Of a DNA stretch of 64,000 nt, positions 9,007 to 18,400 are shown piece after piece. The translations under genes were made by a program, and so were the position numbers. This DNA comes from G965212025 sp965215765 (GTDB lineage: Bacteria; Pseudomonadota; Gammaproteobacteria; Poriferisulfidales; Oxydemutatoraceae): positions 1,426,001 to 1,490,000 of the forward strand of contig OZ244118.1 of the NCBI GenBank assembly GCA_965215765.1, given 5' to 3'. Numbering within the stretch: position 1 is the stretch's first letter; each line of letters opens with the position of its first letter. Below the pieces are notes generated by a model, which was not told the origin of the DNA, made no database searches, and worked only from the letters and a program-made list of their open reading frames with translations.

Positions 9007-9190
9007 ATGAATGAGCAGTTGTTAATCGAGTTGGACATTGAAGGTACGCGGCACGAACGCGTCATGCGCTCACAGGAAGGAGCGAAGGACTGGGAAAATT
9101 TGCAGAAAAACCTTGAAGCCCCTGGGGGAGGCGGTGTCACAAGAAGATACTCAGGAGACAAAAGCACTTTTACGCCGTATATGCCACTAA
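9007..9190 (+). pseudogene. wbpM C-terminal repeat copy 7, frameshifted
   Basis: One extra base in the C/G run around 9119-9127 (GAAGCCCCTGGGGGAGG versus GAAGCCCTGTGGGAGG in other copies) breaks the frame after LEA. All other landmarks of the repeat are present. Confidence 0.85.
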
Positions 9191-9320
9191 GCGTGTCACT
9201 AATGGCCACTATGCCATCGCCTTGAACCAGAGCGGCGTTCTTTGCCACGTTGGCGCACCTGGCTGTCAGAAACGACAGATGGTGCTTCTCATACAAGCCA
9301 GAGCGTGTCTTGGAGAGAAG

Positions 9321-9503
9321 ATGAATGAGCAGTTGTTAATCGAGTCGGACATTGAAGACACGCGGCACAAACGCGTCATGCGCTCACAGGAAGGAGCAGA
9401 GGACTGGGGAAATTTGCAGAAAAATCTTGAAGCCCTGTGGGAGGCGGTGTCACAAGAAGATACCCGGGAGACGAAAGTGCTTTTACGCCGTATATGTCAC
9501 TAA
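9321..9503 (+). pseudogene. wbpM C-terminal repeat copy 8
   Basis: Last copy, intact 60-codon frame with TGGAGAGAAG upstream. Its spacer runs to about 9620, where similarity ends before the fumC 3' region. Confidence 0.85.
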
Positions 9504-9732
9504 GTGTGTCACTAATGCGCCACCAAGCCATCGTTTTGAAGCAGAGTGGCGTTCTTTGCCACGTTGGTGCGTCTGGCTGGCAGAAATGACAGGTGGTGCT
9601 CCTCATGGAGCCGCGCCGCATCCCAGGAGCAAGGTTTTGCGTTTCTGGTCTGTGGCTCTCGGGGCTTCACGCCGCGCCCCTCGCCGCATCCTTATTGCTC
9701 TTGAGTTGCGTCCTTGTTCGACTTCCGCTCGC

Positions 9733-11121
9733 TCACGTATTTTTTTGCTTGTTGCTGGTGAGTTTCAGTGGGTCAAGCAGCTCTTCCAGCCGGGCACGTG
9801 GAATGTCGGTATTTTCCTCTGCCACATCAAGAATGGGGCGTCCCTCACGGTAGGCTTTTTTTGCGATGGCTGCACCCTTTTCGTAACCAATAACCGAGTT
9901 GAGAGCAGTGACCAGGATTGGGTTCTTTGCCAGCGGTTCGGCGACTTTTTCCTGGTTCACAGTAAAGCCGGCAAACACTTTTTCGGTTAATGCGGTACAG
10001 GCGTTGCTAAGGAGGTCGATGGTTTCCAAAAGGTTCAGAGCGATGACCGGCAGCATGACGTTCAGTTGAAAGTTTCCTGACTGACCAGAGACGGTGATGC
10101 ATAGATCGTTGCCAAAGACTTGTGCGCAAACCATGCTGACCGCTTCGGGAATCACCGGATTGACCTTGCCCGGCATAATGCTGCTGCCAGGCTGTAAGGC
10201 GACCAGAGAGATTTCACCCAGCCCGGCGAGCGGCCCGGAGTTCATCCAGCGCAGATCATTGGAGATTTTCATCAGACTCACCGCGAGAACCCGCAATTGG
10301 CCGCTGGTCTCAACTGCAGCATCCTGACAACTGAGTGCTTCAAATTTATCGGGTTTGGGGCGGAAGGGAATGTTTGTTTCGCGGCTGATTTCGTCGCAAA
10401 AAACCTCCGGGAAATCTGGATGCGCGTTGACTCCAGAGCCGACTGCGGTTCCGCCTTGCGCAAGCTCATTGAGCCGTATGGAAGTGTCAGAGAGACGATG
10501 AACAGCGTTTTTGATTTGCGTGCTCCAGGCACCCAGTTCCTGCCCGAAGGTGACCGGCATGGCATCCATCAAGTGGGTGCGACCGGTTTTTGCAAAGTCC
10601 GTGAACGCCACGCTTTTCTCGTTCAGTTCTGCGATCAAGGCACGCAAGGCAGGAACCAGCTTTGCCGATAATTCTAGCGATGCGCTGACATGAACGGCGG
10701 TCGGAATCACATCGTTGGAGCTTTGGCCGGCGTTGACGTGGTCATTCGGGTGTATGGCAAGACCGCTCGCGCGCGAAGCAAGCGTGGCAATGACTTCGTT
10801 GGCATTCATGTTCGAGCTGGTTCCCGAACCGGTTTGGAAGACGTCTATGGGGAAATGGGCATCATGCTTCCCGTCCGCCACTTCTCTGGCTGCATGAACG
10901 ATCGCGTCTGCGATCGGCGCGTCCAGCAAGCCCAGTTTTTTGTTCGCCAACGCGCAGCACGCTTTTATCAGGCTCAAGGCGTGAATGAAGGCGCGCGGCA
11001 TTCTTTTGCCGCTGATGTGAAAGTTGTTGACAGCTCTTTGCGTTTGCGCAGCATACAAAGCATCAACCGGAACCTGTATGTTCCCCATGCTGTCAGATTC
11101 GGTTCTGAATTTTTCGCTCAT
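9733..11121 (-). CDS. fumC: Fumarate hydratase class II
   Basis: Iron-independent fumarase of the TCA cycle (fumarate to malate), 462 aa from the chosen start. The family signature SSIMPGKVNPVIPE is present near residue 315, with TGSGTSSNMNANEV near residue 97 and GRTHLMDAMPVTFGQE near residue 185. A longer frame opens at 11184, but ATG at 11121 (MSEKFRTESDSMGNIQVP) is the family start and has AGGAG about 10 bp upstream. It follows acnA on the same strand with a 198-bp gap, so the two TCA genes may be transcribed together. Confidence 0.97.
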   Translation of the reverse strand: MSEKFRTESDSMGNIQVPVDALYAAQTQRAVNNFHISGKRMPRAFIHALSLIKACCALANKKLGLLDAPIADAIVHAAREVADGKHDAHFPIDVFQTGSGTSSNMNANEVIATLASRASGLAIHPNDHVNAGQSSNDVIPTAVHVSASLELSAKLVPALRALIAELNEKSVAFTDFAKTGRTHLMDAMPVTFGQELGAWSTQIKNAVHRLSDTSIRLNELAQGGTAVGSGVNAHPDFPEVFCDEISRETNIPFRPKPDKFEALSCQDAAVETSGQLRVLAVSLMKISNDLRWMNSGPLAGLGEISLVALQPGSSIMPGKVNPVIPEAVSMVCAQVFGNDLCITVSGQSGNFQLNVMLPVIALNLLETIDLLSNACTALTEKVFAGFTVNQEKVAEPLAKNPILVTALNSVIGYEKGAAIAKKAYREGRPILDVAEENTDIPRARLEELLDPLKLTSNKQKNT

Positions 11122-11299
11122 GATTCTTGTTTCTCCTGTTTTTGTGGATCCCGACCCGCGACAATCTCCGACTAAGACTGCCAAGTCATTTTCATCTCAA
11201 CTCGCGAGCCATAGATTCCGAACGCTGCGCAGCAGGCCTCTTGTGTGGCGATCATCCTGACATCCTGCGTCTTAACTTCAGGTCTTCTGGTGCCGACCC

Positions 11300-11338
11300 A
11301 AAATAATTGTGCTCGCCGCTCATCCAGTGCGAGCGGCG
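11300..11338 (-). terminator. Possible hairpin terminator at the acnA 3' end
   Basis: An 8-bp perfect stem CGCCGCTC / GAGCGGCG (11314-11321 and 11331-11338) overlaps the acnA stop. In the minus direction it is followed by ACAATTATTTT, a modest T-rich tail. It could attenuate read-through from acnA into fumC. Confidence 0.4.
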
Positions 11339-14025
11339 TCATGCCTGGCTCCGAGTTGTCTCATCACGTAAGGAAGAATGCCGCCGTGCTGAAAATAGGC
11401 TTCTTCGCGCGTCGTATCCAGACGAATCTTTGCCACAAAGGTTTTTTCGCCCGCTTGGGCGGTGGTGACCTGAAGCTCTATGCTTTTCTGTCCTGGTGCT
11501 ATTTCCGCTATGTCATAAAGCTCGCTGCCATCCAGACCCAGGCTTTCGGCGGTTTCCCCATCCTGGAATTGCAGGGGAAGGACGCCCATGCCAATCAGGT
11601 TTGAGCGATGAATGCGTTCATAACTTTCTGCGATGACCGCGCGCACGCCGAGCAACATGGGTCCCTTTGCCGCCCAGTCACGCGATGAGCCAGTGCCGTA
11701 CTCTTTGCCAGCCAGCACAATGGCCGGAATATTGTCCGCCTTGTAACGCATGGCAACATCATAGACCGGCAACACCTCCCCGCTTGGGAAGTGTTTGCTG
11801 AACCCGCCTTCTACGCCAGGAACCAGCTTGTTGCGCAGGCGGATATTGGCAAAGGTGCCGCGCATCATCACTTCGTGGTTGCCGCGCCGTGAGCCATAAG
11901 AATTGAAGTCACCCGGGCTGACCCCTTTCTCTTTCAAGTAGCAACCTGCCGGGCTGTCCTCGGCAATGGCTCCGGCGGGCGACACATGGTCGGTGGTGAC
12001 CGAATCCCCCAGGTACAAGAGTGTTCGTGCTGCCTTGATGCTTTCCAATGATGCGGGCTCTTTACCGACTCCTTCCAGATAGGGAGGGTGCACGATGTAC
12101 GAAGAGGGTTGCCAGTCAAACAATTGCTGACTTCCTCCTTCCAGTTGCGCCCAATTTTCTTCGCCTCTGAAGACCCCCTTATAGGACGCTTTGAACCGCT
12201 CCATGGAAAGTACGCGTTTCTCCAACGCCAAAACGTCCTTGCTTTGCGGCCAGAGATCCCGCAAATAGACCGGATCCCCGTCTCGACTCCAGGCAACGGG
12301 ATCAGCAAAAACGTCAACGGACATATTGCCTGCGATGGCATAAATCACGACCAGCGGCGGTGAAGCGAGGTAATTCAGTCTGACCTCGGGGTGAATCCTG
12401 CCTTCAAAATTCCGGTTCCCGGACAGAACGGACACAGCGACCAGGTCTTTTTCCTTGATGACTTGCGAGATTTCCGGCAACAGTGGCCCGGAGTTCCCAA
12501 TGCAGGTGGTGCAACCATAGCCGACCGTGTGGAACCCGAGTTGCTGCAAAGGCTCGGCAAGTCCGGCTTCAGAGAGATAGTCGCTGACTGCCCGGGAGCC
12601 GGGAGCCAAAGAGGTTTTGACCCATGGCTTGACTTCAAGTCCGAGTGCCACGGCCTTTTGAGCGACCAGCCCGGCTGCTAGCATGACGGAAGGGTTGGAA
12701 GTGTTCGTACACGACGTGATCGCAGCGATGGCGACCATGCCGTCGCTCATGGAAGATCGATTCACATTTGGCTTGTTGTCTGGTGATTTTTTGATTGCCG
12801 CCAGACTTTCGGTGAAACTGTCTGCCACCGCCTCCAGCGAGATTCGATCCTGTGGCCGATACGGTCCGGCGAGGCTCGGGCGCACTGATGCGAGATCCAA
12901 AGACAGTTCCTCGTCGTAATGAATCTGGCGGTCGTCGTCACGCCATAACCCTGTAGCTTTTGAATATGTTTCAACGAGTTGTACCTGTCTTTTGTCTCTC
13001 CCTGTCAAGTGCAGATATTGGAGACACTGCTCGTCTATCGGGAAAAAGCCGCAAGTTGCCCCATACTCCGGTGCCATATTCGAGATGGTCGCCCGATCAC
13101 CGAGAGACAAATGATCCAAGGCCGGCCCGTGGAATTCCACAAATTTTCCGACCACGTTGTATTCACGCAGCAACTCCACGATGCGCAGAACCAAGTCAGT
13201 CGCCGTCGTTCCTTCAAGCAAGTTTCCTTCCAGGCGAACCCCGACGACAGTTGGGACAGGCAAGCTGAGCGATTGACCGAGCATGACGGCTTCGGCCTCA
13301 ATCCCGCCGACTCCCCAGCCGAGCACACCGATGCCGTTGATCATTGTCGTGTGAGAATCCGTTCCGACCAAAGTGTCCGGGAAAGCAATCGTCTCTCCCT
13401 CCTCCTCCTCGGTTGTGGCAACCACCTTGGCAAGCAACTCCAGGTTGAGCTGATGGACAATCCCGGAGCCGGGGGGAACGACTTGCAGGTTCGCGAAGGC
13501 CTCTTTTCCCCACTTCAGAAAGCGGTAGCGCTCACGGTTGCGATTGAATTCCAGCTTGGTATTCAGGTCGAGCGCGTCTGCACTGGCAAATTTGTCCACC
13601 CGCAGCGAATGGTCAATCACGAGCTCTGCCGGCTTCATCGGGTTGATGTCAGCCGGGTTCAGCCCGAATCTCGGTGCGGCTTCGCGCATTGCCGCCAAAT
13701 CTACCAAAGCGGGCACTCCCGTGAAATCCTGCATCAGCACGCGCGCAGGAAAAAAAGCAATTTCCGCTGTCTTGCCGTTTTTCGTCTTTTGGACGAGCTT
13801 CGTGATGTCCTCGGCTTTCACCAGGTTTCCATCCTCGTGGCGCAGCAGATTTTCAACGAGGACTTTCAGGCAATAGGGCAGGGTTTCGGCTCCCGGAACA
13901 GCATCGGGGTTGAAAATTGTGAGTGGGCGGCTATTCCCGCTATTGCCCCGGTTGCCATCAATGATGGTTCGTGCCCCGAAGCTGTTTTTTACGGCCGCAT
14001 TCACATCGCTTTTAGATTGATTCAT
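11320..14025 (-). CDS. acnA: Aconitate hydratase A
   Basis: Interconverts citrate and isocitrate with a [4Fe-4S] cluster; 901 aa, full length for AcnA. Cluster cysteines are visible in ITSCTNTSNPSV and in GYGCTTCIGNSGPL. The N-terminal VGTDSHTTMINGIGVLGWGVGG block and the C-terminal swivel domain (AGKEYGTGSSRDWAAKGP) are intact. ATG at 14025 has AAAGGGA upstream. It lies 53 bp after mnmA on the same strand. Confidence 0.97.
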   Translation of the reverse strand: MNQSKSDVNAAVKNSFGARTIIDGNRGNSGNSRPLTIFNPDAVPGAETLPYCLKVLVENLLRHEDGNLVKAEDITKLVQKTKNGKTAEIAFFPARVLMQDFTGVPALVDLAAMREAAPRFGLNPADINPMKPAELVIDHSLRVDKFASADALDLNTKLEFNRNRERYRFLKWGKEAFANLQVVPPGSGIVHQLNLELLAKVVATTEEEEGETIAFPDTLVGTDSHTTMINGIGVLGWGVGGIEAEAVMLGQSLSLPVPTVVGVRLEGNLLEGTTATDLVLRIVELLREYNVVGKFVEFHGPALDHLSLGDRATISNMAPEYGATCGFFPIDEQCLQYLHLTGRDKRQVQLVETYSKATGLWRDDDRQIHYDEELSLDLASVRPSLAGPYRPQDRISLEAVADSFTESLAAIKKSPDNKPNVNRSSMSDGMVAIAAITSCTNTSNPSVMLAAGLVAQKAVALGLEVKPWVKTSLAPGSRAVSDYLSEAGLAEPLQQLGFHTVGYGCTTCIGNSGPLLPEISQVIKEKDLVAVSVLSGNRNFEGRIHPEVRLNYLASPPLVVIYAIAGNMSVDVFADPVAWSRDGDPVYLRDLWPQSKDVLALEKRVLSMERFKASYKGVFRGEENWAQLEGGSQQLFDWQPSSYIVHPPYLEGVGKEPASLESIKAARTLLYLGDSVTTDHVSPAGAIAEDSPAGCYLKEKGVSPGDFNSYGSRRGNHEVMMRGTFANIRLRNKLVPGVEGGFSKHFPSGEVLPVYDVAMRYKADNIPAIVLAGKEYGTGSSRDWAAKGPMLLGVRAVIAESYERIHRSNLIGMGVLPLQFQDGETAESLGLDGSELYDIAEIAPGQKSIELQVTTAQAGEKTFVAKIRLDTTREEAYFQHGGILPYVMRQLGARHDAARTG

Positions 14026-14078
14026 GTGTTTCCCTTTGTAGTCGTCAAAGAATAAGGAGGTTCGCCGGATGGCTCCGG

Positions 14079-15239
14079 CTACTCCGCTCGGTCATTATAA
14101 GTGCTTCCACTGCTGCGGATAACACCTCCTCCCAGGCACTCCTGTCCCTCGTACAGAACCACGTGTTGCCCGGGAGCCAGCGCGCGTTGTGCAAGCGCAA
14201 AGCGCACTTCCCATTGCCCTGCGCCGCGTGGCTGTATCTGACAGGGCTGATCGTCCTGGCGGTGGCGAACCTTGGCACAAAGCCGAGCATGCTTTTCCGG
14301 GGGAGCGTCTATCCAGTGCATGTCGTCGGCGATCAAGGTGTCGTGGCAGAGGGCAGGGTGGTCTCGCCCCTGAACCACCACGAGCTCGTTGCTGTCCAGC
14401 TTTTTGTCCGCCACGTACCAAGGCATGTTTTCGTGTTCCCTGTTGCCGCCGACTCCCAGACCCTTACGCTGCCCTATGGTGTAAAAGCAAACACCGCTGT
14501 GTTGCCCCAAGACCCGGCCGCTGGTGTTGACGATGTTGCCTTCTTCGCACGGCAGGTATTGCCTGAGAAAGTCTGCGAACCTCCGTTTGCCGATAAAGCA
14601 TATTCCGTAGCTGTCTTTGCGTTGTGCGTTTTCCAGGCCGTGGTCAGCTGCCAGCTGCCGAACCTGAGGTTTTTTCCATTGCGCCAGAGGAAAGCAGCAG
14701 AGCTTCAGCGCCTCCTGTGTCAGGCGACAAAGGAAGTAGCTTTGATCCTTGTTGTCGTCTGCCCCTTTGTGCAGTTTGAACCTGTCTCGAAGCTGCATGA
14801 TGCCGGCGTAGTGACCTGTGGCGAACCGATCCGCGCCCAAGTGCCTGGCATGTTTCAGGCAATGATGGAACTTGACGGTTTCATTGCAGTGAATGTCAGG
14901 GTTCGGGCTCAGTCCGGATTGAATTGCAGCCACGAAAGACTGGAATACTTCGTCCCAGTATTCGGCTGAAAAATTCACAACGCGCAAAGGAAGGTCTAGC
15001 TGGTCACAGACTTGCTCTGCCTGTTGCAGATCTTCGGCGGCGTGGCAATAATTTTCGCTGTCTTCCTCTTCCCAGTTTTTCATGAAAATCCCAAAGACCT
15101 CATGTCCTTCCCGTTTCAAAAGCAAAGCACTGGCTGCCGAATCCACGCCACCTGAAATGGCAACTGCCACACGCTTCTTGTTGCCAGTCAGATACGCTGG
15201 AGGCGAGGAATCCTGAGGTGTCGGGTCTGTAGAATTCAT
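14079..15239 (-). CDS. mnmA: tRNA-specific 2-thiouridylase MnmA
   Basis: Thiolates U34 of Lys, Glu and Gln tRNAs. 386 aa from ATG 15239; the frame continues upstream to 15530 but without family similarity, so the start MNSTDPTPQDS was chosen. The ATP-pyrophosphatase PP-loop SGGVDSAASALLL is near residue 30. The first catalytic cysteine is in NPDIHCNETVKF and the second in DSYGICFIGKRRF; the C-terminal beta-barrel is present. The next gene on the plus strand is divergent, with about 170 bp between starts. Confidence 0.96.
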   Translation of the reverse strand: MNSTDPTPQDSSPPAYLTGNKKRVAVAISGGVDSAASALLLKREGHEVFGIFMKNWEEEDSENYCHAAEDLQQAEQVCDQLDLPLRVVNFSAEYWDEVFQSFVAAIQSGLSPNPDIHCNETVKFHHCLKHARHLGADRFATGHYAGIMQLRDRFKLHKGADDNKDQSYFLCRLTQEALKLCCFPLAQWKKPQVRQLAADHGLENAQRKDSYGICFIGKRRFADFLRQYLPCEEGNIVNTSGRVLGQHSGVCFYTIGQRKGLGVGGNREHENMPWYVADKKLDSNELVVVQGRDHPALCHDTLIADDMHWIDAPPEKHARLCAKVRHRQDDQPCQIQPRGAGQWEVRFALAQRALAPGQHVVLYEGQECLGGGVIRSSGSTYNDRAE

Positions 15240-15408
15240 GCTTGTTTTCTGAGCTTCAAAAAAGGCCTTGTTGTCCGGTGATTCTGACCGATTGTGGGCA
15301 ATCAGAAAAGAACAGGCTATCCTGTCGCTTTCAGCCCTGCTGGCGCAGGGATGCCAACCTGGTGTTGCTCGTAGCCAACACTGCTTCAAAAGATGCAGTG
15401 GTTGCAAG

Positions 15409-18400
15409 ATGATGCTTTGTATCGGCTCATTCGGAGAGAGAAAAATTAGAGTCACGAGAGCCTTTCTGACGCTTTCATTCGCCTTGTTTCTGGTTGCTGG
15501 CAATGGATTTGCGCAGAGCATAAATGCCATAGGGCCAAGCTTGATGAATGCCGGGTTGGCTCCTGTGATTGCGCACGCGCGAGACGCCGCCCTTATGCTC
15601 TACCCGTATCAGGCAACGCGGCGGGATTTGCCGCAGCTGAGCTCTGGAGAGCAGGAAGAAATTGTCACCATGATGGGTGACCCGGTACAGATGTACGTCG
15701 GGATTGGCAGGCCGGTGCAACTGTTGCCGTCAAATTGGGCAATGGTCAAAGAAGAAGGCGGGTTTCGAATTTGGCAGGCGCAGATTCATTCGCCAGCCGC
15801 CATGTCTTTGCAAGTGCGTTTTGAAGACTTCAGCCTAGGCAGTGGGGCTGCGGTCAAGGTCTATAGCCTGTCAGACAGCAGCCCGGGGCGCGTCCGGAAA
15901 TATGTTGGGCGCAAGCCGGAGGACGGCGACGCATTTTGGTCACTTTCGGCGCTGGGCGATACCGTGGTCGTGGAGTACTGGCTTCCCTTGGGGGACGAGT
16001 CAAAGCCTGAGGACTTTCCATTTTCCATCCCGTTGATCAGCCACACCTTCAGGGACGCACAGGGCAACGTTGCGGGACTGGATTTTAGTCCCCCTCAGGC
16101 GCAACGAGCGGGGGGCTGCACTGCCGGTGGGCGCGATGTATGCGCCAGCAGCGAATCCACGACCATTCAGATGGCTTCCAAAGGAGTTGCGCGCATGGCT
16201 TTGACTGAGGGTAGTGGCCGTAGCTTCGTATGCTCGGGCAGCTTGCTGAACAACGAGACAACGGATCGTGCCTTGTATTTTCTCACCGCCTGGCATTGCG
16301 TTGTTCCACCGTTTGGGAACGATTTTGATCCGGCAAAGGAAACAACGACGCTACGCGTAACCTCCGAGTTTGAGTTTTTGGCTGACCAGTGCAACTCCGC
16401 CAGTGCTCGTGTCACAGGAACGGGCTCGCATTTCATTGCTGGAAGTAAACGAGGTGACTGGGCTCTGTTACATATTGATGGGGAGTTGGTTTTGGCAGGG
16501 AGTGGGACGACAGAAAACGTGGTGGTCGGGTTTCTGGGTTGGGATGCTGCGAGCCGTGACGTCTTCAACGGTTTCGTTATCCACCATGATGGTGGTGATG
16601 AGCAAGAACTCTCGGAGTTTGAGGTCGAGAAGCTTAGTTTTCTTGAGGAGGGCGTTTCCGGTATCTTCCCACCATGCACGGGGCCTGAGTGTACCCATTT
16701 TGAGGCTTCCTTTGATCGCTTTATCCCATTAGGTGGCGCCTCAGGTGCACCCGGATTTCCAGACGAAGCAACGGCGCAGGTGGTAGGGGTATACACGCAC
16801 AGCGAGAATCTCCCTGGTTGTTTAGGGAGCCTCTCCAGGTTTAGCAAAATGTACCAGGATGGAAGGGTAAGGGGTGCGCTGACTTACGGGGATGCCTACT
16901 TTAATAAACTCGGTTTGCCAGAAGGCTTTGATGACTCGCAACGCCCGGTCTACAGCCGCTTCAGCTGCGAGGGAGGGGGTAAAGATCTGGAAGCAACAGA
17001 AGGCACGGGAGACCCCGGAGACCCGTATCAGCTCACCAACCTTTGCCAATTACAGGATATGGATTCCGAGCTTGATGCGCATTACCGGCTGGCAAGCGAC
17101 ATCGACGCTGAAGAAAGCGGATTGATGAATAACGTTGAAGACAATGACAACAGCAAAGGCTTGGGTTTTAAGCCGATTGGCGGGAGCTCCGTGAGCACCA
17201 CGCTGTCTGCAGTGATTGAAGAAACCAGTGCCGAGGGAATAGTGCGGTTGAGTGAAGGCTCCACACTGAAACTTTCGGAGCAAGCATTTGCCGGATCCTT
17301 TGATGGTGCAGGCTTCGTGATCAAGAGCCTGAAAATAGCACGCCCGGAAGAAGACCATATCGGCTTGTTTTCCATCGTGTCGACTCAATCGCGCCTGCAG
17401 CGCATCAATTTTTCGGATCTGAGTATTGAAGGGAAAGATGGAGTTGGAGCAGTGGCTGGTGTTGCTCTCGGGGGCAGCATCGCCGAATTTCAGTCCCGGA
17501 ATGTTTCCATAAAAGGGAGGAACTTTGTCGGCGGTGTGGCTGGCTACAAGTACGCGGGAGACATTGAGAATGTTGATATTTCAGGCAGGGTTGCCGGTAC
17601 TGATAGTGCCACGTATGTAGGAGGCGTTGTTGGCTATAACCACTCGGGGAACATTGAGAACGTCCTGGTTCTGTCGCCGATGTCGCCGATGACTATTTCA
17701 GGGAAAGCACAGTTAGGCGGAATCGCTGGATATCATGGCCTTGGGGATATCCAGGATATTACGGTAAATGCCCGCATTTCTGGCAAAGTTGCCGGAGGAA
17801 GCGATGTGGGGGGACTGGTCGGCTATAAGGCCTCTGGCGATATCCGTCGTGCGTATCTGGGTGCTGTAACTGTAGAGGGAATGATCTCTGTGGGTGGAGC
17901 CGTCGGCCATCAGGTATCAGGGAGCCTGGAGGATGTTTTTTCATTGGGTCAAGACATCGTGGTCAAAGGCAAAGAAAATGTGGGCGGTCTGGTTGGTCTT
18001 AACGAAGCTTCTATTCTTCGTAGCCGTGTGGTGGCCAGAGTTCAAGGAGTCAACGGAGTGGGAGGACTGGTCGGCAGACACCTTGTTGGAGGAGAAATTT
18101 CCAAAAGCTTTGCGGGTGGAACGGTCGAGATTTTTGGCACATCCGGCGGCAGTTTTGGAGGTCTGGTTGGTGATAACCAGAGCACGATCCGTGACAGTTA
18201 TGCAATCGGCACAGTCCATGTCAGCACAGCAACAACGGCAGTAGGAGGGCTGGTTGGAAGGAATAACAGCAGCATCCAGCGGAGCTATGCAGCGAGCACT
18301 GTCAGGGGAGCAAGCGATGCGGGAGGGTTGGCAGGCTTAAATGATGTAAAAGGCATCATCACAGACAGCTATGCACTGCTAGTGGTGTCAGTGCCCGGTG

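Larger units (their letters stand above)
6239..9620 (+). repeat. Tandem array of the wbpM 3' end plus downstream spacer (7 extra copies)
   Basis: Each unit holds the final 183 bp of wbpM (from ATGAA(T/C)GAGCAG to the stop) plus about 130 bp of downstream spacer with the shared phrases CGCTTTGAACCAGAG, TTCTTTGCCACGTTGG and GGTGCTTCTCAT. Copy starts at the repeated ATG are 6056 (in the gene), 6366, 6685, 7002, 7313, 8694, 9007 and 9321, so unit spacing is 310, 319, 317, 311, (1381 with an insertion), 313 and 314 bp. The array ends just before the fumC 3' end. Six of the seven extra copies keep the open frame. Confidence 0.95.

Noticed and set aside
6239..9620. CRISPR array
   Set aside because: Units are over 300 bp with no short conserved repeat/unique spacer pattern; they are copies of a gene end.
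12979..14055. 358-aa plus-strand ORF
   Set aside because: Antisense to acnA, which is unambiguous on the minus strand with all catalytic motifs.
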